Shown one piece after another: positions 1 to 7,263 of a stretch of 47,067 nucleotides of DNA (position 1 is the stretch's first letter; each line of letters begins with the position of its first letter). Origin of the DNA: JAIVJZ01 sp035296385. GTDB lineage: Bacteria; Acidobacteriota; Blastocatellia; Pyrinomonadales; Pyrinomonadaceae. The DNA is taken from contig DATHBB010000180.1 in the NCBI GenBank assembly GCA_035296385.1, forward strand, positions 1-47,067, in the 5' to 3' direction. The notes under the pieces were generated by a model. It was not told where the DNA came from. It saw only the letters and a program-made list of their open reading frames with translations, and did not search any database. A program made the position numbers and the translations under genes.

Positions 1-524
1 AGTTCGTCAACTTTGCCGATGTAGGTATTCGTTAGTTTCTGCACCTCTTCCAGCCCGTCGCGCTCGTTGTCTTCGGAGATCGTTTTGTCCTTGAGCATCT
101 TCTTCAAGCGCTCGTTCGAGTCGCGCCGGATGTTGCGGATCGCCGTGCGGTGTTCCTCCGCGAGTTCGTGCACCTGCTTCGCAAGCTGCTTGCGCCGCTC
201 CTCCGTCAAAGCCGGAATCGGCACGCGCACCATCTTGCCGTCGTTCGACGGGTTCAGGCCGAGGTCGGCAGTGCGTATGGCCTTCTCAATCGCGCCGACC
301 TGCGACGCGTCCCACGGCTGCACGGCCAGCATCTGCGGATCGGGCACGCTGATCGAGGCCATCTGGTTGAGCGGCGTCGGCGTGCCGTAGTAATCAACCA
401 TTACGGGATCGAGCAGCGTCACCACCGCGCGCCCCGTCCTCACGCTCGACAGCCTCCGGCGCAAATCTTCAATTGACGCTTCCATACGCGGGCGCGTCTC
501 TTTAATCACATCTTTCTCGCTCAT
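1..524 (-). CDS. frr: Ribosome recycling factor (3' end cut by window edge)
   Basis: Ribosome recycling factor splits the post-termination ribosome together with EF-G. Translating the minus strand from the ATG at 522-524 gives MSEKDVIKETRARMEASIEDLRR, then the conserved RTGRA segment, the VDYYGTPTPLNQMASISVPDPQ region and a C-terminal RRDSNERLKK helix. About 174 codons are visible; the family is about 185 residues, so only some ten residues are lost past position 1. It is the last gene of the rplM-rpsI-rpsB-tsf-pyrH-frr series, and pyrH-frr adjacency is widespread in bacteria. The 64-bp gap to pyrH holds an inverted heptamer element. Identity is secure. Confidence 0.96.
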   Translation of the reverse strand, partial: MSEKDVIKETRPRMEASIEDLRRRLSSVRTGRAVVTLLDPVMVDYYGTPTPLNQMASISVPDPQMLAVQPWDASQVGAIEKAIRTADLGLNPSNDGKMVRVPIPALTEERRKQLAKQVHELAEEHRTAIRNIRRDSNERLKKMLKDKTISEDNERDGLEEVQKLTNTYIGKVDE

Positions 525-534
525 TCTTTTCTCC

Positions 535-607
535 AAGTAACAGGTGACAGGATAAAGACAAGGCTTTTGGTTTTCAACTTGTCACCTGTCACTTGTCACC
601 TGTCACT
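535..607. repeat. Inverted heptamer element, GTGACAR sub-family (pyrH-frr junction)
   Basis: The left arm has two clear 7-bp units (537-550, GTAACAG and GTGACAG). The right arm has four inverted units in exact 7-bp phase (579-606, TTGTCAC/CTGTCAC alternating). The loop is about 28 nt. It is asymmetric compared with other copies, so the left arm may have decayed. The pyrH stop codon and last three codons lie inside the right arm. Confidence 0.85.
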
Positions 608-1374
608 CCGATTGGTTTTTCCATGCAGACCTTCGTGCCGACGCCCGCTTCGCCCATGACGACCCGCATGATGTTGCCGGAGTTGCGCATGTTGAAGACG
701 ACGATGGGCAAACGGTTGTCCATGCACAAAGAGATGGCCGACGCGTCCATCACCTGAAGGCGCTGCTCTAAAACTTCCTGATACGTGATGCAATCGTAGC
801 GCACAGCCGTCGCGTCCTTCATCGGGTCGGCGTTGTAAATGCCTTCCACTTTCGTCGCCTTGAGGATCACTTCGGCCTTGATTTCGAGCGCGCGCAGTGC
901 CGCCGCCGAGTCGGTCGTGAAATAAGGGTTGCCCGTGCCGCCCGCGAAGATGACGACGCGCCGCTTCTCCAGATGACGTATGGCGCGGCGGCGTATGAAC
1001 GGCTCGGCCACTTCCGGAATGTTGAGCGCCGAGAGTATGCGCGTATGCACGCCCGTCGTCTCCAGCGCGTCTTGCAGGACGCACGCGTTCATCACGGTGG
1101 CGAGCATGCCGATGTAGTCCGCGCTCGAACGATCCATGTTGCCCGCGCTCTTCGAGACGCCGCGAAAGATGTTGCCGCCGCCGACGACAATCGCCACCTC
1201 GACGCCCTTGTCGTGCACGGCCTTGACCTCTTCGGCCACCCCGCGCGCCACGTCAACGTCAACGCCGTACTCGCGCGTGCCCATCAAAGCCTCGCCGGAG
1301 ATTTTCAGAAGTATCCGGCGAAACGCGGGGGCGGCGGGCTGTTCGGCGATTTGTGTCTCGACTTTACTCATCAT
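589..1374 (-). CDS. pyrH: UMP kinase
   Basis: UMP kinase phosphorylates UMP to UDP with ATP, the committed step of pyrimidine nucleotide synthesis; bacterial enzymes are homohexamers of the amino-acid-kinase fold. The 261 residues show LLKISGEAL (22-30), VVGGGN (63-68), the FAGGTGNPYFTTD loop (133-145) and KATKVEGIYNADP (172-184). Length is slightly above the usual 235-245 because of about 18 extra N-terminal residues. Tandem ATG codons at 1374 and 1371 both fit and no strong Shine-Dalgarno is seen. The last residues (TGDK) and the TGA are encoded by the adjacent heptamer repeat, so the present C-terminus was probably set by that repeat. Confidence 0.97.
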   Translation of the reverse strand: MMSKVETQIAEQPAAPAFRRILLKISGEALMGTREYGVDVDVARGVAEEVKAVHDKGVEVAIVVGGGNIFRGVSKSAGNMDRSSADYIGMLATVMNACVLQDALETTGVHTRILSALNIPEVAEPFIRRRAIRHLEKRRVVIFAGGTGNPYFTTDSAAALRALEIKAEVILKATKVEGIYNADPMKDATAVRYDCITYQEVLEQRLQVMDASAISLCMDNRLPIVVFNMRNSGNIMRVVMGEAGVGTKVCMEKPIGVTGDK

Positions 1375-1399
1375 TCTTTGATCGCGGAATAGAAACGCA

Positions 1400-1475
1400 G
1401 GAGTCGGAACCCGGAAGTCAGAACGAATCGGCCCTACATGCTGATTCCTGTATTCCGACTCCCGGATTCTGTTCT
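1400..1475. repeat. Inverted heptamer element, AGTCGGA-like sub-family (tsf-pyrH junction)
   Basis: Left arm 1402-1429 reads as four degenerate 7-bp units starting AGTCGGA and ACCCGGA. The right arm, about 1446-1473, carries the inverted form (TTCCGAC, TCCCGGA, TTCTGTT) in 7-bp phase. The loop is about 16 nt. It is more diverged than the GTGACAR copies but keeps their architecture and size. Confidence 0.65.
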
Positions 1476-1491
1476 TTCATTACGCATTCGC

Positions 1492-2157
1492 TCAGTTTCC
1501 CGCGAGCGCGGCCACTTCGTTGCCGAAGTCTTCGTCGCGCTTGGCAAGTCCCTCGCCCATCTTATAACGCGCGAAACGGCGGACGGTAATGCGCTCGCCC
1601 GTCTTCGACACTTTTTCCGTGAGCAAATCGCCGACGGTCTTCGCGGGGTCTTTGACGAACGGCTGGTCGAGCAGGACCGCTTCCTCGTAGAACTTGTTAA
1701 TGCGGCCTTCGACGATCTTGTCGATCACGGCGTCGGGCTTGCTGGCGTTCTTCGGATCGTTTTTGGCCTGCGCGCGCGCGATCTCGCGCTCCTTGTCGAG
1801 GTCGCCCGCCGGAACTTCCTCGCGCGAAACGTAGCGCGGCTCAGCCGCCGCCACGTGCATGGCGATGTCTTTGATGAGCGACTGAAACTCTTCCGTGCGC
1901 GCGACGAAATCGGTCTCGCAGTTGACCTCTACGAGTACGCCGACCTTGCCGCCCATATGTATGTAAGAGCCGACCGCGCCCTCAGCCGCGACGCGCCCCT
2001 CCTTCTTCTTCGCCGACGCGAGGCCGCGCTTGCGCAGCAACTCAATCGCCTGCTCCTCGTTGCCCTGCGCTTCCGTCAGCGCGTTCTTGCACTCCATCAT
2101 CCCTGCGCCCGTCTTCTCGCGCAACGACTTCACACTCGACGCTGTAATCTCTGCCAT
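1492..2157 (-). CDS. tsf: Translation elongation factor Ts
   Basis: EF-Ts is the guanine-nucleotide exchange factor that regenerates EF-Tu-GTP. The 221-residue protein has the N-terminal UBA-like domain (1-45) with TGAGMMECKNAL (17-28), then the core signature NCETDFVARTEEF (79-91). This is the short EF-Ts type (about 200-220 residues), not the 280-residue E. coli type. A GAGGAGAG Shine-Dalgarno lies about 6 nt before the ATG. It sits downstream of rpsB, its normal partner, but the 225-bp spacer is unusually long and holds a heptamer element. Confidence 0.97.
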   Translation of the reverse strand: MAEITASSVKSLREKTGAGMMECKNALTEAQGNEEQAIELLRKRGLASAKKKEGRVAAEGAVGSYIHMGGKVGVLVEVNCETDFVARTEEFQSLIKDIAMHVAAAEPRYVSREEVPAGDLDKEREIARAQAKNDPKNASKPDAVIDKIVEGRINKFYEEAVLLDQPFVKDPAKTVGDLLTEKVSKTGERITVRRFARYKMGEGLAKRDEDFGNEVAALAGN

Positions 2158-2180
2158 GATTGCTCTCCTCGAAAAATACT

Positions 2181-2294
2181 GTCCGTCGTCAGTTGTCAGT
2201 AGTCCGTTGTTTGTTCGTGCTTATACAGCTTGGCTGCTAAAGATAAGCGTTAGGTCGTTCAGCACATGCAACTGACGACGGACAACTGACAACT
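2181..2294. repeat. Inverted heptamer element, GTCMGTT sub-family (rpsB-tsf junction)
   Basis: Left arm 2181-2208 is four 7-bp units (GTCCGTC, GTCAGTT, GTCAGTA, GTCCGTT). Right arm 2270-2294 is three full inverted units and a partial one (AACTGAC, GACGGAC, AACTGAC, AACT). The loop is 61 nt with no ORF. The sub-family is shared with the copy at 28534-28626. Confidence 0.85.
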
Positions 2295-2382
2295 ATCTAA
2301 AGTAAAGCGCAGCCCGGCGGTTTCTTGTCCGCTTGTGGAGGCTGCGCTCGCCGAAAAATCGAATCTTGAACTGTTGGGGAAT

Positions 2383-3489
2383 TTACTTCGCGACGCCGAC
2401 CGACTCCGCGCCCTTCTCCTGTTCGGCAGACGACTGGCCGCGCACCGCGCTCTCGTCCGAGACGCCTTCGCCGCCCGTCGCACCGCGCACCGGCGCGCCC
2501 GTGCCTTCCAACGCATGATCGCCGACGCTGTCGGGCTGTTGACCCGTGCGTCCGAAGCCGATATTGCCGGGAACGGACACTTGCGTCTCTGTGGACGGCG
2601 CGCTAGCAGTCATGTCCGTGAAGTTTTGCGCTTCGCGCCCGGGATCGCGCGCCGTCGTCACGGAAGAAGTGCCGTCGCCGCTCGCGCTCAGGGAATTTCT
2701 CGTGCCCGTGTCCGTCGCTGCTGTAGCAGTGCCGCCGCTCGTCGCGGCTGACGCGACCACGTCAACTTCCGCGCCGTCTTCGTCCGCGCCCTTCGCGCGC
2801 ATCTCCTGTCCTTCGACCACCGCATCGGCGATGCGCGAGGCGAAGAGACGCACGGCGCGAAGCGCGTCGTCGTTGCCGGGGATGACGTAATCTATGCCTT
2901 CGGGCGAGCAGTTCGTGTCAACGACGGCGATGACGGGGATGCCGAGGCGGTTCGCTTCCTGCACGGCAATCTCTTCCTTGCGCACGTCTATGATGAAGAG
3001 TGCGTCGGGCAGACGCGTCATGTTCTTGATGCCTGACAAGTTCTTTTCCAGAGTCTCGCGCTCGCGGTCGAGTTTGATGCGCTCCTTCTTGGTGAGCATC
3101 TCGTAGCGCCCGTCGGTTTGCATCGCTTCGAGGTCGCGCAGGCGTTTGATGGACTTCTGCACGGTCTGGAAGTTGGTGAGAAGGCCGCCGAGCCAGCGTT
3201 GATTGATGTAATACTGGTTGGCGCGCGAGGCTTCTTCGCGAATGGCATCCTGCGCCTGTCGCTTCGTGCCGACGAAGAGGATGGTGCGCCCGCGATCTTC
3301 CGAAGCCATGTTGGTGACAAACCCGATGGCCTCGCGGAACATTTTCTGTGTCTTTTGCAGATCGATAATGTTAATGCCGTTGCGCTCGCCGAAAATGTAT
3401 TCCTTCATCTTCGGATTCCAACGCCTGACCTGGTGGCCGAAATGTACGCCGGCCTCCAGGAGTTCTTTCATCGTAACCGTGACTGCCAA
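2383..3489 (-). CDS. rpsB: Small ribosomal subunit protein uS2 with long C-terminal extension
   Basis: Ribosomal protein S2 binds the 30S body and anchors S1. Residues 1-233 are a complete S2: MKELLEAGVHFGH (7-19), WNPKMKEYIFGERNGI, NQRWLGGLLTNF (91-102), PDALFIIDVRKE and VDTNCSPEGIDYVIPGNDDA. The start is TTG at 3489, chosen because AAGGAGG sits 7 nt upstream and the residues before MKELL match the family. The remaining 135 residues (234-368) are low-complexity, rich in Ala, Ser, Thr, Gly and Glu, and look disordered. Most S2 proteins end near residue 240-260, so this tail is unusual. It stays in frame with codon use like the rest of the gene. Confidence 0.97.
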   Translation of the reverse strand: MAVTVTMKELLEAGVHFGHQVRRWNPKMKEYIFGERNGINIIDLQKTQKMFREAIGFVTNMASEDRGRTILFVGTKRQAQDAIREEASRANQYYINQRWLGGLLTNFQTVQKSIKRLRDLEAMQTDGRYEMLTKKERIKLDRERETLEKNLSGIKNMTRLPDALFIIDVRKEEIAVQEANRLGIPVIAVVDTNCSPEGIDYVIPGNDDALRAVRLFASRIADAVVEGQEMRAKGADEDGAEVDVVASAATSGGTATAATDTGTRNSLSASGDGTSSVTTARDPGREAQNFTDMTASAPSTETQVSVPGNIGFGRTGQQPDSVGDHALEGTGAPVRGATGGEGVSDESAVRGQSSAEQEKGAESVGVAK

Positions 3490-3600
3490 AAGTGAGCCTC
3501 CTTAGCTGTGATTGGTTTAATGTACTCGCCGCGCCCGTTCCCGCGTCTCTCGCAAAAGCGGAGAGCAACCAACCCGGACGACGACAATGGATTGACGACA

Positions 3601-3675
3601 GTGACAAGTGACAAGTGACGAGTGACAAGTTAGAACAAGATTTTATCTCGTCACCTGTCACTCGTCACTTGTCAC
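3601..3675. repeat. Inverted heptamer element, GTGACAR sub-family (rpsI-rpsB junction)
   Basis: Left arm 3601-3628 has four tandem 7-bp units (GTGACAA three times, GTGACGA once). Right arm 3648-3675 has four inverted units (TCGTCAC, CTGTCAC, TCGTCAC, TTGTCAC). The loop is 19 nt. This is a complete 4+4 copy between two ribosomal protein genes. Confidence 0.92.
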
Positions 3676-3684
3676 TGATTTCAA

Positions 3685-4077
3685 TTATCTCTTCGAGAAC
3701 TGGAAGCGCTTGCGTGCGCCCTTCTGCCCGTACTTCTTGCGTTCCTTGATGCGCGGGTCGCGTGTGACGAGTCCGGCCTGCTTCAAGGCGGGGCGCAAGT
3801 CGGAGTTGAACACCATCAGCGCGCGCGTGATGCCGTGGCGAATCGCTCCGGCCTGTCCGGCGGGGCCGCCGCCGTCCACGTTGACGAGGATGTCGAACTT
3901 CGACACCGTTTCGGTCAACTGCAAGGGCTGGCGAATCACCATCCGCAACGCCTGATTCGGAAAATATTGATCGAAGTTCTTCTTGTTGACCTGAATCTCG
4001 CCCGTGCCGGGGCGCAGGTAGACGCGCGCCGTAGAGGTCTTGCGCCGTCCCGTTCCGTAATACTGAATATCAGCCAC
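3685..4077 (-). CDS. rpsI: Small ribosomal subunit protein uS9
   Basis: Ribosomal protein S9 reaches the P-site tRNA with its basic C-terminal tail. The 130 residues show YYGTGRRKTSTARVYL near the N-terminus, GGGPAGQAGAIRHGI in the middle, KERKKYGQKGARK near the end, and the terminal FSKR. Length is normal. The start is GTG at 4077, with AAGGAC about 8 nt upstream. It follows rplM by 34 nt, the near-universal rplM-rpsI pair, and is very probably co-transcribed from the promoter at 4619-4648. Confidence 0.98.
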   Translation of the reverse strand: MADIQYYGTGRRKTSTARVYLRPGTGEIQVNKKNFDQYFPNQALRMVIRQPLQLTETVSKFDILVNVDGGGPAGQAGAIRHGITRALMVFNSDLRPALKQAGLVTRDPRIKERKKYGQKGARKRFQFSKR

Positions 4078-4111
4078 GATGTTTCGTCCTTAAGAATCCG
4101 TAGAGGTGTGG

Positions 4112-4576
4112 TTACTGCTGCTGCTGTTGCCCCGCGCGCGGATCGAGCGCGAGCGGTTCGGGTTTTTGCGCCGTGTGCCGGTGGTTGGCGTCCGCATAGA
4201 CTTTCAGCTTCTTGCCCATCGCGCGCCCGAGTTTGTTCTTCGGGAGCATCCCGCGCACGGCGAGTTCGATGACGCGCTCGGGGTGCTTGGCGAATTGATC
4301 CTTGACGGAGATTTCGCGCAGGCCGCCCGGGTAAAGCGTGTGGTGGCGATACATTTTCTGCTCGGCCTTCGAGCCTTTGAAGACGGCCTGCCGCGCGTTG
4401 ATCACGATGACGTGATCGCCCATGTCCATGAAGGGCGTCCACTGCGGGTTGTTCTTGCCGGAGAGCACGCGCGCCACTTCGGTCGCGAGCCGCCCGACCG
4501 TCTGCCCCGCCGCATCGACGACGTACCATTTGCGTTTTTCTGCGAGACCCTGCCCGCTCGGAAAGTATGTTGACAT
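4112..4576 (-). CDS. rplM: Large ribosomal subunit protein uL13
   Basis: Ribosomal protein L13 is an early 50S assembly protein. The protein begins MSTYFPSGQGLAEKRKWYVVDA, followed by GQTVGRLATEVARVL, GDHVIVINA, the HTLYPGGLRE segment, AVRGMLPKNKLGR and the KVYAD motif. Length is 154 residues; the family is about 142-150, and the surplus is a short tail ending in five glutamines. The ATG at 4576 is preferred to the upstream in-frame start because the upstream residues do not match L13 and the promoter lies across them. First gene of the translation operon. Confidence 0.97.
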   Translation of the reverse strand: MSTYFPSGQGLAEKRKWYVVDAAGQTVGRLATEVARVLSGKNNPQWTPFMDMGDHVIVINARQAVFKGSKAEQKMYRHHTLYPGGLREISVKDQFAKHPERVIELAVRGMLPKNKLGRAMGKKLKVYADANHRHTAQKPEPLALDPRAGQQQQQ

Positions 4577-4618
4577 AGATAACTCTCTCGGAAAATAGCG
4601 TCTTAAACGCGAACGAGT

Positions 4619-4648
4619 AGAATACTTAACGGGGCGGAAAATTGTCAA
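4619..4648 (-). promoter_or_regulatory. Sigma70-type promoter for the rplM operon
   Basis: On the minus strand a perfect TTGACA (4643-4648) is followed after 18 nt by TATTCT (4619-4624). It lies 43 nt before the rplM ATG, and no gene covers it on that strand. Confidence 0.75.
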
Positions 4649-4818
4649 GCCGCAGGCGGCGCTTAAGTGCGTGAGGCGGGGCGATTTGGGGCGACTTTTG
4701 GCGCGACAAGGGCGGGGAAGTCGTGTATCATGCAGCCCATCTTTTCCTCGCGGTCATTCAGGCAACATCCGGCGCAATTGAGAAAGACGCGCCTTTTCAC
4801 AAAATAAGGAGAAACGTT

Positions 4819-5397
4819 ATGCGAAGAGTAAAAACTATCGTAGCTGCGTTGTGCCTGCTCGGGATGATGGCCGTCGCCGCGCAGGCGCAGGACACCAACA
4901 CTTCAACGACCACAACGGCGGCGTCTGCGACGCAGAAGTCGCTCTACGAACGTCTCGGCGGGCTTGACGCGATCAAAGCCGTCGTCGGCGAGTTCGCGGC
5001 GCGCGTGCTGGCGGACGAGCGCGTCAACAAGAAGTTCGCCAAGACCGACGCCGCGCGTCTGACTCACTACCTCGTCGAGCAGGTCTGCGCGGCGACGGGC
5101 GGCCCGTGCCGCTACACGGGCAACAGCATGAAGAAGGCGCACAAGAACATGAAGGTGACGGAGGGCGAGTTCACCGCGCTCGTTGAGGATTTGGTGAAGG
5201 CGCTCGACAAGTTCAACGTGCCGGAAACGGAGAAGAACGAACTGCTCGGCGCGCTCGCCAAGATGAAGGGCGACATCGTCGAAGTCTCCGGCAACGCGAC
5301 GGGCACGCCGCTCCCTCCCAACTTCAAACCCGCCAAGCCGCTCCCCGCCGCGAAAATTAAAGCCGGCCCAGCCCCGGCTACGGGCAAGAAGATGTAA
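4819..5397 (+). CDS. Exported group 1 truncated haemoglobin
   Basis: Truncated haemoglobins are small haem proteins that bind O2 or NO. The 192-residue product starts with a signal peptide (MRRVKTIVAALCLL, with an AQAQ cleavage region near 21-24), so it should be exported. The globin domain covers about 38-160 and begins SLYERLGGLDAIKAVV, a typical group 1 start; GGPCRYTG and KKAHKNMKV follow, with H108 the likely proximal haem ligand. A Pro/Ala/Lys-rich tail (160-192) is extra. The ATG at 4819 has AAGGAG upstream and begins the signal peptide; the longer in-frame start at 4723 has neither. A hairpin terminator follows. Confidence 0.9.
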   Translation: MRRVKTIVAALCLLGMMAVAAQAQDTNTSTTTTAASATQKSLYERLGGLDAIKAVVGEFAARVLADERVNKKFAKTDAARLTHYLVEQVCAATGGPCRYTGNSMKKAHKNMKVTEGEFTALVEDLVKALDKFNVPETEKNELLGALAKMKGDIVEVSGNATGTPLPPNFKPAKPLPAAKIKAGPAPATGKKM

Positions 5398-5480
5398 AGC
5401 CAGGCCTTTTGCGGTCTCTTCCTGCGCCGCAAAGCAACGCGTCCAACGGGCGGCGGCGCGGCAAAGCAGGCACATACGAA

Positions 5481-5517
5481 AGAGGCTCTCAGGTGCGATA
5501 CCTGAGAGCCTCTTTTA
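5481..5517 (+). terminator. Rho-independent terminator
   Basis: A 14-bp perfect stem (5481-5494 with 5500-5513) and a 5-nt loop are followed by a T-run at 5513-5516. It ends the haemoglobin transcript and, facing the convergent M48 gene, may work in both directions. Confidence 0.88.
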
Positions 5518-5539
5518 TCGTCATTAAATCAAAACTCGC

Positions 5540-6754
5540 TTAGGGCTTGTCGGTCGCCTGCGGGTTCGGGTTGTCGGTGGAGCGTTTGAGTTTGGGCGCT
5601 TCCTGCTTCTGTTCCTTTTGATCGCCCGTTGTTCCGGTCGAAGGGTCGGGCGCGGGCGAGCGGCGCTTGAGCGTGGGGCGGCGCGAGCCGGTGCCGTCGT
5701 CGCCGCCTGCGATGTCGCCTGCGGTCGAAGCCTTCGCGTTCGACAGACGAAGCAAACGTCCCTTGACGCGCTGGAATTCCGATGTGCTCAAGACGTACTC
5801 CTCGCGTTCGGGGAAACGCCCGACCAGCACGCGCGAGGCTTCCAGACGCTCGATTGACTGTGGGTGCGAAGCGAAAGTCTTGGCGAAAAAGCCGGGCTTC
5901 TTCTTGTTCTTCGAGGCGAGTTTTTCAAACATCGTCGCCATCGCGCCCGGATCGTAACCGGCGGCGTAGAGATACTGCGTGCCGAGTTTGTCGGCTTCCG
6001 ATTCGGCGCTGCGGCTGAACTTCGAGAAGAGCGCGGCGAGGCCAAGCCCTGCCGTGTTCTGATAGACGAGGCCGGGTATGCCGCCGAGGAAGATGGAACC
6101 TGCCATCGCCAAACCCTGCCAGAGATTCGCCTTGGCGATATTCTCCATGGCGTGGCGCGCGGCGACGTGCGCGATCTCGTGCGCCATCACGCCTGCGATC
6201 TCCGCTTCGTTGTCGGCGGCGAGGAGCAAGCCCTTGTTGACGTAGAAGAAGCCGCCCGGAAGTGCGAAGGCGTTGACTTCGTCTGCGTCGATGACTTTGA
6301 TGGTGAAGGGAATCTTCGCGTCCGAGTGGAGCACGACGTTTTGGCCGACGCGGTTGACGTATTCCGTGATGACGGGATCGTCTATGAACTTCGCCTGCCG
6401 GTCAACTTCCGCCGCGAGTTCGCGCCCCATCGCGACTTCTTTCTCAATCGAACCGCTCATCGAGGCGATGAAGCCGCCGTTGATCTTGCGTTTGCCGATC
6501 TGGTTGGGGTCTTCGTCGGTCGAGAGCGGCTTGCCCTTGCTGGACTCCGCCTTCTTCCTGGCTGCTATTGCGGCGGCGGCCTCCGCGGCGTCTTCTTTGT
6601 CCTGCTTCGCGGAGGCCTCTCTGGCCTTCTGTTCGGCCTCGGCTTTCTCGCTCTTGGAAGCCTGTTTCTGCGCGAAAGTGACGGACGCGCCACCGGCGAG
6701 TATCGCCCAGACGAGCGCGAGAGCCGTGATGCTGCGTGAGATTTGGTTGAACAT
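5540..6754 (-). CDS. Exported M48-family zinc metalloprotease
   Basis: This looks like an M48 (BepA/Oma1-like) metalloprotease that would act in the periplasm on misfolded envelope proteins. Of its 404 residues, about 1-28 are a signal peptide (ITALALVWAILAGGASVTFAQ). A highly charged Ala/Glu/Lys stretch (30-76), possibly coiled coil, precedes the catalytic domain. The zinc motif HEIAH is at 182-186, with H182, E183 and H186 as ligands and base. The third ligand region ESEAD is at 241-245. The C-terminal 60 residues are Lys/Pro/Thr-rich. No TPR repeats follow, unlike BepA. The ATG at 6754 (GGAG upstream) is preferred over the TTG at 6778. Confidence 0.92.
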   Translation of the reverse strand: MFNQISRSITALALVWAILAGGASVTFAQKQASKSEKAEAEQKAREASAKQDKEDAAEAAAAIAARKKAESSKGKPLSTDEDPNQIGKRKINGGFIASMSGSIEKEVAMGRELAAEVDRQAKFIDDPVITEYVNRVGQNVVLHSDAKIPFTIKVIDADEVNAFALPGGFFYVNKGLLLAADNEAEIAGVMAHEIAHVAARHAMENIAKANLWQGLAMAGSIFLGGIPGLVYQNTAGLGLAALFSKFSRSAESEADKLGTQYLYAAGYDPGAMATMFEKLASKNKKKPGFFAKTFASHPQSIERLEASRVLVGRFPEREEYVLSTSEFQRVKGRLLRLSNAKASTAGDIAGGDDGTGSRRPTLKRRSPAPDPSTGTTGDQKEQKQEAPKLKRSTDNPNPQATDKP

Positions 6755-7263
6755 GGCGGAAAATCTCCAGAATTTCAATCGAACAATTGTGGCCGCCGGG
6801 GAGAAGTGCTCACCCTATCCGTCGGGCCGAAGTCGCTGCCGTAACAGGTCGCGACGTTAAATTTTCATCTGCGTTTTGGGTCGCGCCAGCCGCGAAGGCC
6901 GCCTCGCGCGCTCGCAAACTCTGGGGATGAAGCCGGCGGTGGCGTAAAAGCGCGTGACTCTTTGATGCACGCAAATGCAAAAGTGGTTGCGCCGGAGGCA
7001 CGGAGGCGAAAGCGTCTCTCTCGCCGCGCCCCGCGCACGTGAAATCTTTCGGGTGCGCGCAAAGTTCCTGTGTCGCTGCTGCTCGGCGCATTATAGCAGC
7101 GCGCGGGGGAAAATGTAGAGTTTGTGTCACGCCGCGCGCCGGTAAAAGTATATTGATTGCGCCGGTTCGCGCGCGCGTGGTACAGTCGAAAGTGCCTCCC
7201 GCGAGCGTGGCCGCGTCGCGGATTTCCCTTCACAGCGATATTTCTTCCTACTTCTACCAGCGG
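6755..7263. other. Divergent intergenic region, nothing identified
   Basis: These 509 bp separate the M48 protease and the large ATPase, which are transcribed away from each other. It should contain both promoters, but I see no convincing -35/-10 pair at normal spacing. Open frames across it are continuations or shadows. No repeat of the heptamer type is present. Confidence 0.5.

Noticed and set aside
3601..3675. Short tandem repeats as a CRISPR array
   Set aside because: Units are 7 bp with no spacers, arms are inverted relative to each other, and no cas genes are in the window.
7089..7178. Promoter boxes upstream of the large ATPase
   Set aside because: TATATT- and TACAGT-like boxes occur, but the nearest TTG-type -35 boxes are at 21-22 nt or poor in sequence, so no promoter was called.
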